Of a stretch of DNA of 64,000 nt, positions 12,320-21,351 are shown piece after piece (position 1 is the first letter of the stretch; the number at the start of each line of letters is the position of its first letter). The notes under the pieces were generated by a model, which was given only the letters and a program-made list of their open reading frames with translations, had not been told where the DNA came from and did no database searches. The stretch is from Limnomonas spitsbergensis (lineage: Eukaryota > Chlorophyta > Chlorophyceae > Chlamydomonadales). The DNA is taken from assembly GCA_037349105.1 (NCBI GenBank), contig JAYJMM010000041.1, forward strand, positions 124,001 through 188,000. Direction: 5' to 3'. The translations under genes and the position numbers were made by a program.

Positions 12320-13333
12320 AGGGGCAGAGGGGACAGGTTGGAGGCCGGCTGGCTAGATGGCTAGATGAATGGGCTTTTGCCGGCTGCTCTATCTGGTCCC
12401 AGTAGTGGTTTGTAATCATGATTTGTAGTTTGGATTTTTAGAGGTATGAGGACCAGGCATGCTGTTTTGCTATGCCTGCCTCTTTTGAACGACGTCAGTT
12501 TTGCAGGGGGTGCTTCCTAGACAGTGTTTCATCTTGTGTCCAGTATCATTCAGCTTTAACAAACAGCCGTTGAATGGCTGAGGATTCATTTACCAGTATA
12601 AGCTATAACGTGCGTGTGAGAACTCACTGTTGTGCCCCGCATCCCCTTTCTCCTCCTCAGCCCTAGGATGTGCCACTGCGGCAGGTGGTATTTCCTCAGT
12701 GGATCAATTGTGCGCATTTTGCACTGCGTTGAAGTCAATGGGATGTGATGTCCTCTTTGTCGATGTAGACAAGGTAAGGCTTAAGATCTGCGCATGAGTG
12801 ATTCTAGCATAAACTGATAGACCAGGACAGCATAATTTATTACATCTGCATTGGTTTAAGCGCTAGCTGGTTGTTCCAGGGACGTGGAGGAGACATGACG
12901 GACATTAAGCCAAAAGAAGATGGATTTACCGACCAAAATACGGTATGGTCAAGATCTGGGCATCGATAATTAAATGGCTGCAAAAAAATGTGTCAATCCG
13001 GTTATCATCCATTTCAAAGAACCCCTGAAGTCATCTGTCGCTTCTAGAAAATCGTTCACAACCAGGTGGGAAGACCAAGGAACTACACTCATATATTTTA
13101 AATGAACTCTGAAGTAGAAAGAGGGTGAGCTGAGAAGAGAAGTTTTTACAGTCCAACGGGGCATCACATTTGATGCATGGGACTTGTGTCCGGAAACCGG
13201 TACAGGCAATAAATACGCTAGGACAGCGAGCGAAAACCAGTGACCCCCCTGGGCAAGCAACCAAGACAACCACCGAGTAGTAGCATGGGAATGAACCCCT
13301 GATTCCTAGCTATTCCCAATCCTTCGCAAAGGC
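12320..13333. other. Convergent 3' region between CDC45 and MFS gene
   Basis: This gap of about 1 kb lies between two facing gene ends and should hold both 3' UTRs. TGTAA near 12411 suits CDC45. At 13147-13297 there is a segment repeated at 54298-54460. A pair of exon-like open stretches (about 12690-12773 and 12882-12969, plus strand) joined by a GT-AG interval is discussed as a finding; no family was recognised. Confidence 0.4.
13147..13297. repeat. Segment shared with 54298-54460
   Basis: About 150 bp starting GTTTTTACAGTCCAACGG and including AGCGAAAACCAGTGACCCCC recurs at 54298 in the same window orientation with scattered differences. Here it lies just past the stop codon of the MFS gene, probably in its 3' UTR. 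At the second site it abuts the 5' break of a LINE-A fragment. Confidence 0.75.
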
Positions 13334-16300
13334 TCACGACATGCCGAACAGGTGCTGAGCCATGGCCACCCCCACCATGGTCCCTATACCAGACACCATG
13401 AGCATGACAGCAGGCGCCATCCCGCTGCCTGTCAGCCGGATGAGGGCAGTGGCAACCAGCGGCGCGGTCCCACCCAGCAGCGTCATGCTCATGTTGTGTC
13501 CGAGGGCAAGACCGGTACAACGGTATTGCGGATGGAACAGCGCAGCAAATGCAGCGGGCAGGGTGCCTGAGAACAGCGCCATGAGGATGCACAACACAGC
13601 CTGTGAGCAGTGGGGGCCGACGGGAAGACAGGGATGGCAAACATCAGGGGCCAATTAGGCAGTGAGCAGAACACAGCAGGCAGGGAGCAGCAGCACACAG
13701 CAAGCAAGAAGCAGAGACCGGCAGCAGCAGCAGAAATGGATGACACCCCTGGCCCGCCATGAGCGATCCCTGAACAGACTGGGCACCTCGCTCGCTAAGG
13801 CTGTTGGGCGATCCTACACGACAAGGAGGCAGGCCTCCGTGCCCATTGCAGCGTTACACTCCCGGGTTGAAATAAGCGTAATACAGAGTAATTATGGGTG
13901 ATGAATCGCTTGATTTCACACATCCAGACACACCTGCCCTTCAAAGGCTGCCACCACTGAGCCCTTGGTGCTCAGTAAAGCCCACAGGGGCCACGCCAGT
14001 AGCGTCACGAGCAGGGCGGGCAACGCCAGTACAGCTCGTCTTCCGATCCGGTCGGACAGGATACCGCCCACGGGGACCAGAACCATGTACAGCACCATGT
14101 TCAAAGTGTGGATGCTGATGGCCTGCTTGCGGGACAGGCCCACAAACTCCTGCATTGGGGTCAAGCCAGCAGCCTGGATGAGCAGATGCACTCGTCGGTA
14201 ACATATGCAAGATGTGCAGTTCCTGCATTTGATCGCGCTCCATCTCTCCAAGCCACAGCCTCTTAAGCTCTGACATCAGATGAGTATTATACGCTTCCCA
14301 GACAGCAGTCGAAAAACACCAGGCACTAAGGGGTGGCAGGTTGCAACCTTGCCCCTCGCCCCTAAACCCTCACCCAAACACCAGGCACTAAGGGGTGGCA
14401 GGTTGCAACCTTGCCCCTCGCCCCTAAACCCTCACCCAAACACCAGGCACTAAGGGGTGGCAGGTTGCAACCTTGCCCCTCGCCCCTAAACCCTCACCCA
14501 AACACCAGGCACTAAGGGGTGGCAGGTTGCAACCTTGCCCCTCGCCCCTAAACCCTCACCCAAACACCAGGCACTAAGGGGTGGCAGGTTGCAACCTTGC
14601 TCCTCGCCCCTAAACCCTCACCCAAACACCAGGCACTAAGGGGTGGCAGGTTGCAACCTTGCCCCTCGCCCCTAAACCCTCACCCAAACACCAGGCACTA
14701 AGGGGTGGCAGGTTGCAACCTTGCCCCTCGCCCCTAAACCCTCACCCAAACACCAGGCACTAAGGGGTGGCTGGTTGCAACCTTGCCCCTCGCCCCTAAA
14801 CCCTCACCCAAACACCAGGCATACCATTTTGCAGTCCATGCGACACCCCCAAGCCCATGGGACCCACCTCCACACATAGCCTGGAGGCACTCACATCAAG
14901 AACGTGTTTGGCTTCATACAACAGCACATACATTCAAAAGCATCCCGCCATTCGACAGGTCCGCGATATTCAGGAGTCACTGACATCAGAGCAGAGTCTG
15001 GCCAGCTACGATTGGTCAATTGCATCCCTGAGCACCCCCCGGACTGTGGAATATGAAATCTGGGTGCAGACACCAGCCTCGCCAGGAACCAGACCAGGCC
15101 AGTTGAGTGTCCTGCAGCCCTAGGAGGCCCCTGCAGCCCTAGGAGGCCCCTGCAGCCCCACCTGAAAGTAAACCGGCATGAAGATCACGACCAGGTAGAA
15201 GCCAATCGCCGTCATGCAGTCGATCATGAATACCGTGACGCCACCCTGAACGGCTAGGCCAGCCGGGCTGCGCACCGACCTCAGCAAGGCTTGCACCCAC
15301 CGACTGCCGCCTGCGGACACTCGCCGCCCATCGATCCTGGTGCTGCCGTCGGTGGCCGCCTGGCCTTGACAGCTGCCTCCACTCTCCCCCCCGCCCGCCT
15401 CTGTGGGGGCTGTGCGCTGGGGACTTGCCCCCCCTGCCCTCTCTGCACCACTTCCCGCTGCATGGGCATGGCCCGGACCTTGTTGGCCATGGTGATCAAG
15501 CAGGCTGTGCTGCATGGGGGGCTCGTGCACGTTGCGGCGCATGTACGCGCCCACACCAGCTCCCACGACACTGAGCAGGAAGGGGATACGCCAGCCCCAT
15601 GAATACAGCTAGGGGGCACGGGCAGGCGCACAGGGAGGAGTCAAGAACGCCAGATAGATAGGGAGTTCAAGATAGGGAGATAGGTAGGGAGGAGTCAAGA
15701 ACGCCAGATAGATAAGGAGTTCAAGATAGGGAGATAGGTAGGGAGGAGTCAAGAACGCCAGATAGATAGGGAGGTCAAGATAGGGAGATAGGTAGGGAGG
15801 AGTCAAGAACGCCAGATAGATAGGGAGTTCAAGATAGGGAGATAGGTAGGGAGGAGTCAAGAACGCCAGATAGATAGGGAGGTCAAGATAGGGAGATAGG
15901 TAGGGAGGAGTCAAGAACGCCAGATAGATAAGGAGTTCAAGATAGGGAGATAGGTAGGGAGGAGTCAAGAACGCCAGATAGATAGGGAGGTCAAGATAGG
16001 GAGATAGGTAGGGAGGAGTCAAGAACGCCAGATAGATAGGGAGGTCAAGATAGGGAGATGGGTAGGGAGGAGTCAAGAACGCCAGATAGATAGCCAAGTG
16101 AAAGGACTAGGTCCATAGCTAGCTAAAAGCACCAGGCAGATAGATAGCCAAGTGAAAGCACTAGGTCCATAGCTAGCTGAAAGCACCAGGCAGATAGATA
16201 GCCAAGTGAAAGCACTTGGTCCATAGCTAGCTGAAAGCACCAGGCAGATAGATAGCCAAGTGAAAGCACTAGGTCCATAGCTAGCTAAAAGCACCAGGCA

Positions 16301-19300
16301 GATAGATCTGCATGTCCAAGACCAGTCAGTGTTTGCATGCTACGTACAGGCACTGGTCCCGTGCCCTTCTGGAGCAAGACTAAAATATGCTGAATGAATA
16401 ACTGCGAAGGTGATACCCTAGTAGACTGTTAGTAGTGTGCCCGAGCTGGTTGAAAGATGCTGGTCCATGCACCTCGAGGCCAGCTGGTCCCACGGGACAG
16501 CCCGAGATTAAACTACAAGGCTGTCAAATGGCCATCACGGTCTTCTTCTCTTTATCAGACTCTATACCCTCCTCCTCCACCAGCCCCCCATGCCGCCCCC
16601 ATTCCCCCCTACCTGTGCATCTGTGAGGGCATAGTTGAAGAGCACGGAGACCCCAGAGCCCGCCAACACTCCAATCATGACGCTGAAGAATGCCCAGCTG
16701 CCCTGAAGCCCAGCCTCACCCTTCGCACAAACAGCAAGCACACACGCAGGAGTGAGAATCCAGGCATCAGAATGGACCTCAGAAAACGTTGTTGAATATG
16801 CCAGAGAGGCCTGGCCATTAACATACATAGAAGTTACCGGTATATATATTAAAACATGTTTGATGGCCATTCTTGAATGGAAGTTATGATATTACTATGT
16901 ACGATAGACAACCAATACAGTGGCCATCAGACATACAAAAGTAATGACCAGGTTATGTGCCATCACACGTACAGAAGAAACAAGTTCAATTTATAGCATA
17001 AATAGAGTCACCATACCTTGCCTTGCATAACTGCAAACACTCGTATTACATCCGCACCCTGATCCCCTCCAAGCCCCTCCCTCTCCTCTGCCTCACCGGC
17101 GGTGCATGTTCGACCAGGAACACCATGGTGGCCGTGAACTCCCCGCCCACTGCAAAGCCCTGAGCAATGCGGGTGAGCACCAGCAACCAGGGCGCTAACA
17201 GGCCCACCTGGGGGGGGGGGGTTAGGGTTAAGGGTTTAGGGTTAAGGGCTTAGGGTTTAGGGACAGGCGACATGCACAGGAGAGTGAAGCTCTCAAGGAC
17301 TTGTTCCTGGCCACGCTGTCCCCAGGACCGGGCTGGGCCAGTGGCTCTCCATGCCTGTTATGTTTGTGTATAACTGCAGCTTCGGTCATAAATTAAGCAT
17401 GAGGATAAGACAGGGCAGGTGGGCATGACCCCAGGATCGCTTCCAGCAGCTTCACATTGCAATTTTAAAAGGTATTCAGAATTGACGCTTTCGCGACGAG
17501 GCCGTCTGGAATATTGTATGCTGGTGGGACATGGCGAGGCAAGACACGACCCCCCCATATCCAAATCTAGCTGGTGATTAGGTGCTCCAATGCAAAGTGG
17601 GAACTGTGTGAAGTCCCAGGTCATTCCGCGCAAACATGCAAACTATCTACCCTGCCTTTTAACCAGCTCGTAGCTTGCAAAACCAGCATGCCCTCCCACT
17701 AATGCAAAGTGGATATAAGCAGTGCAACATCAAGCTTGTCCCCGTCTTAATCGGGACGTCAGACACAGTCTGTCTCAAGCACACCCTTCAGAGCATGCAG
17801 CAATTGGGCTTGTCTACCTAACATGCGAAAAAATGTGCACAGAAAATGCATGTGCAAGCTATTAAATGCCTACATAGCATCGTCCAAACAAGGCGAAGAA
17901 TTGAATACTGCCCTACTGGACCTGCTAAAATCGGTGAAAATATAAATCAGAAGTGCAAGCCGCCGTAATCAATTACGATGTGTATTTTTTCTCACAGTTA
18001 CGGCGCGGATGTGGCTTTGGCCCAGGCTGCGCTATTTCCTTAACTCTCATGCCCCTCAAGGGGCGTAGCTTTCTTTCTTTCTTTCCCTTCCTTTTATTTG
18101 GCAGACAAGTCCCTCCCCCCCCCCCTTTACCTGGCTGTATGTTGGGAGGCACCCCATGAGAGTGGTGGGCACAGACATGAGGTAGATGGACGCCAAGAGG
18201 GCAGTCTTCCTGGAGTACCTGCATCAGGAGAGGGAAACGCCTTCATATGCTGGCGGTTGCAGAACGATCGGGAGGTGTCAGGTGTTTAAAAAGCCCTGGC
18301 GGCTGAAACAAAATTAACCAGTTGTCATCACCTAGCAGTTTTAACTTGTTTAAGTTGTTAGCTGTTACAACTGTTGTTTGATCATGCACGATACCATATG
18401 CGGGGCAGCCAAGATGCCGCCACTGGGCCCATGGAGATGAGAAATATAACCAGCCAACGGTCAGTGGCCCAAGTAATAGGACTTGTTGCACCAGTCCCCC
18501 CCCAGCATAGTTGTAAGGTTCAGGGTTTAGGGTTTAGGATTTGTTGCAGGAGTGCCCCCCTCCGGACATAGGATGGGATGCCGCTGAAGTGTAGCAGAAT
18601 CATTTCCAGTGCTTCATTTTTTGTGTCTCAGCTACATGTCAGCTACACTCCAGCCTCTGGCTGGAGGCCCCATTCCAGGCCAGCCATGCTACTTAGGCAA
18701 CCACTCATAGGCCGGTCAAGGTATGGTCCCAATCAGGCCTTTGACGGCCGCAGGGCGGCCAGCCTTAGGCGGCCTTGTAGCCGGAAAAAGAAACACTGAG
18801 CATTGCTCAAGTGCTTGGAATCAAACCAGGACAAATATTTTGGCTGTCAAACGTGTGAAAAGGTTGATGGACACTAACCTGTCCCCAACCCATCCAAAGA
18901 ACAGCGCTCCCAACGGCCTGGTCATGAAGCCCGCAGCGAAGATGCCGTACACTGCTAGCAACCTCGTCGCACTATCTGATGCTGGAAAGAATAGCTTGGA
19001 GATGACCACGCTCTGGTACGCAAACACGAGGAAGTCGTACCTAGGACAACATGCCATGGCACCATTAAGCTACGGCAGGGTAGGGAGTACATCAGTCCAG
19101 GTTCAGTGGCTCAGTGTCGTCAGCAGACCCGGTAAGTAGGGCGCCAGTAATTAAATAAGGTTTCCAGTCGAAGATGTCGAGGCCTTAGTGTGGAGGGTAG
19201 TGGTGAAGGGGGCAGATCATTGTGGACAGATACCCAGATGGTAGCAGCTGACAAATGGCATAACCCACTTTCTAAGGGTGTCTCCCACTTCCAAGGGGCC

Positions 19301-21064
19301 TGCCCCACGGCCAAGAGGCAACACTGCCAGGGGGCTTTGCCCCACTGCCAAGGGACCTGTCCCACTGCCTAGGGGATTGTCCCACTGCCAAGGGCCTGTC
19401 CCACTGCCTAGGGGCTTGTCCCACTGCCAATGGACCTGTCCCACTGCCTAGGGGCTTGCCCCACTGCCAAGGGACCTGTCCCACTGCCAAGGGGCTTGCC
19501 CCACTGCCTAGGGACCTGTCCCACTGCCAAGGGGCTTGCCCCACTGCCAAGGGACCTGTCCCGCTGCCTAGGGGCTTGCCCCACTGCCAAGGGACCTGTC
19601 CCGCTGCCTAGGGGCTTGCCCCACTGCTAAGGGACCTGTCCCACTGCCAAGGGGCTTGCCCCACTGCTAAGGGACCTGTCCCACTGCCTAGGGGCTTGCC
19701 CCACTGCCAAGGGACCTGTCCCACTGCCTAGGGGCTTGCCCCACTGCCAAGGGACCTGTCCCACTGCCAAGGGGCTTGCCCCACTGCTAAGGGACCTGTC
19801 CCACTGCCAAGGGGCTTGCCCCACTGCCAAGGGACCTGTCCCGCTGCCTAGGGGCTTGCCCCACTGCCAAGGGACCTGTCCCACTGCCTAGGGGCTTGCC
19901 CCACTGCCAAGGGACCTGTCCCACTGCCTAGGGGCTTGCCCCACCGCCAAGGGACCTGTCCCACTGCCAAGGGACCTGTCCCGCTGCCTAGGGGCTTGCC
20001 CCACTGCCAAGAGGCTTGCCGCACAACCAAGGGGCTTGCCCCACTGCCAAGGGCTAGGGGCCTGCCGCACAACCAAGGGGCCTGCCCACTGCCCAGGGCT
20101 AGGGGCCTGCCGCACAACCAAGGGGCCTGCCCACTGCCCAGGGCTAGGGGCCTGCCGCACAACCAAGGGGCCTGCCCACTGCCCAGGGCTAGGGGCCTGC
20201 CGCACAACCAAGGGGCCTGCCCACTGCCAAGGGCTAGGGGCCTGCCGCACAACCAAGGGGCCTGCCCACTGCCAATGGGCTGTGGCATGCCCCACTACCT
20301 GACCGCCCTCTAGAACTCTGCTGCTATGATAGGGTAACGCCTCACCCAGTTTCTAAAATCTATTGAAGCATGAGGACAAGGGAAGCCCACACGTCAACAA
20401 CCTCCCCGCAATGATGCACACCTCACGGGGCCTCCCCACCAGTCAGTGATTATTGGTGTAATATCCGCGATTAATTGTTGGGTACTGAAATGTTCCAAAC
20501 TGTGCTCAGCTGTTTTTCCGCTCGTCCTTGGTGCGTTTTCGGGATATATTCGGTATAATACGAGAAACAATTGTTTGATACCGTATTTCAGTACCAGCTG
20601 TACCCGGTACCGACTAAAAAAGTCACTGCTCCTCACCACTCTAGCAAGTTGCCAATGATGCTGGAGGCAATGACGTTGTGTCGCTGACGGCGCTCCGCAT
20701 CGCTGCCCTCTATATCAAGAGGGATGATTTGCACTTCTGCAGCTGGATCCGAGCACGGCTTGCACCCAGTAAGCAGGGGTATGACGCACAAGGCATCTGC
20801 ATCTCGTAAATGCAACTCCTCTGCGGCATGCGGCCCCACTGTCGGGCTGGCTGACAGCCCACTGTGGCCACGGCCGCTTGCAGACGCAGCCCCTTGGACT
20901 CCCCCCTCCATGCTGTCAGATGAGGGATAACACAGGTCTGCACCAGGTTTCAAAACCTGCAAAACCCAGCATGTCAGGATTCCCAACTTTACCTCACACA
21001 AGCCTATTACCGGTACTCCCATGCCCATTCCTCTTGACCCATGTAGTGGAGGTGAAAGCAGCAT
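13334..21064 (-). CDS. MFS transporter, metabolite:H+ symporter (MHS/ProP-like) type
   Basis: Predicted 12-TM proton-coupled carrier for small metabolites. Exons on the minus strand: 21064-20637, 19040-18879, 18218-18131, 17207-17097, 16720-16613, 15608-15162, 14173-13934 and 13600-13334; they join in phase to 616 residues. MHS-type features in order: NVIASSIIGNLLEWYDFLVF (TM1); MTRPLGALFFGWVGDR with the MFS signature loop; YSRKTALLASIYLMSVPTT; LTRIAQGFAVGGEF; FLVEHAPPGEAGLQGSW; WGWRIPFLLS; a long Gly/Ala-rich central loop; ILSDRIGRRAVL (second MFS loop); and LGHNMSMTLLGGTAPL. The substrate cannot be assigned; bacterial relatives carry proline/betaine, citrate or ketoglutarate. The start may instead be Met 20911 (565 residues). 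All seven introns are GT-AG. Those after exons 1, 5 and 6 hold tandem arrays and the one after exon 3 a telomere-like tract. Confidence 0.9.
14317..14822. repeat. 62-bp minisatellite, eight copies (MFS intron 6)
   Basis: The 62-bp unit begins CACCAGGCACTAAGGGGTGG and ends CCCTAAACCCTCACCCAAA. Eight nearly identical copies start every 62 bp from 14317, and a ninth is cut after CACCAGGC at 14813. Each unit holds a CCCTAAACCCT word, the plant/green-algal telomere motif. Confidence 0.95.
15630..16080. repeat. 54-bp minisatellite A, nine copies (MFS intron 5)
   Basis: GAGTCAAGAACGCCAGATAG recurs every 54 bp from 15638 to 16070, with GATAGGGAGATAGGTAGGGA between. Because 54 is a multiple of three the minus strand stays open with an 18-residue repeat. 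It lies between exon 5 and exon 6 and is bounded by good splice sites, so it is intronic rather than coding. Confidence 0.95.
16084..16309. repeat. 54-bp minisatellite B, four copies (MFS intron 5)
   Basis: This array is directly adjacent to array A. Unit starts AGATAGATAGCCAAGTGAAA at 16084, 16138, 16192 and 16246, with the next start at 16300 broken off. The sequence differs from array A but the period is the same, and the AGATAGATAG word is shared at the junction. Confidence 0.93.
17212..17262. repeat. Telomere-like tract in MFS intron 3
   Basis: A run of G is followed by GTTAGGGTTAAGGGTTTAGGG and further TTAGGG/TTTAGGG variants over about 45 bp. It matches green-algal/plant telomere units and is interstitial, just 5' of the exon 4 acceptor (minus strand). 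Confidence 0.7.
18607..18798 (+). mobile_element. hAT-type MITE copy 2 (MFS intron 2)
   Basis: 192 bp, left end CAGTGCTTCATTTTTTGTG and right end AAAAAGAAACACTG, an inverted pair. The flanks ATCATTTC and AGCATTGC agree at 6 of 8 positions, fitting an old 8-bp target duplication. The interior matches copy 1 (reverse) and copy 4. A partial relative lies upstream at about 18410-18500. Confidence 0.85.
19278..20040. repeat. 20-bp minisatellite, about 38 units (MFS intron 1)
   Basis: Two 20-bp variants, CCACTGCCTAGGGGCTTGCC and CCACTGCCAAGGGACCTGTC, alternate irregularly for about 760 bp. They form 40- and 60-bp higher-order steps that keep exact register. The array lies in the large intron between exons 1 and 2. 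Confidence 0.96.
20055..20280. repeat. 45-bp minisatellite, five copies (MFS intron 1)
   Basis: TAGGGGCCTGCCGCACAACC recurs every 45 bp at 20055, 20100, 20145, 20190 and 20235. It is derived from the neighbouring 20-bp array by insertion of a CGCACAACCAAG segment, so the two arrays are one evolving locus. Confidence 0.93.
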
Positions 21065-21351
21065 ACCTGCAGGTTATGACTTATCTGAATCATGTGATTC
21101 AAAAAGCTTCATCACAGCGCCACAGGGCTGACGGCATTGGGGTGCCCCCCCCCTCCATTCACTTCCTGGCTCACCTCCATGCTGAAACTCCATTGATGCT
21201 TTCATCTTTTCTAGTTCTTTCTTAGTACCGGTACCGTCCATGAAACACAAGCGTGTCTGTGTCTGGTTAAGATGCGCTACGCGCTCCCATCAAACTCGTT
21301 CGACCACACTTCACACTTTCCCTTGAGTGCGCTCGGTCTCCGCTCAGCTTC
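21065..21351. promoter_or_regulatory. Divergent upstream region of MFS and GPAT9 genes
   Basis: 287 bp (440 bp if the MFS start is 20911) separate two opposite start codons. A GTACCGGTACCG palindromic word sits at about 21224-21235. Promoter function is inferred from position only. Confidence 0.35.

Noticed and set aside
14317..14822. CRISPR-like regular repeats
   Set aside because: Units are contiguous tandem copies with no unique spacers, and the DNA is eukaryotic.
15609..16097. 162-residue minus-strand frame of perfect 18-residue repeats (PYLSPYLDLPIYLAFLTP)
   Set aside because: It is the translation of a 54-bp minisatellite inside an MFS intron; the flanking exons splice cleanly around it and the frame is open only because the period is a multiple of three.
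19217..20295. Long Gly/Trp/Gln and Leu/Pro/His repeat frames on both strands
   Set aside because: Translations of the 20- and 45-bp arrays in MFS intron 1; several overlapping frames are open at once, as expected for repeats without stops.
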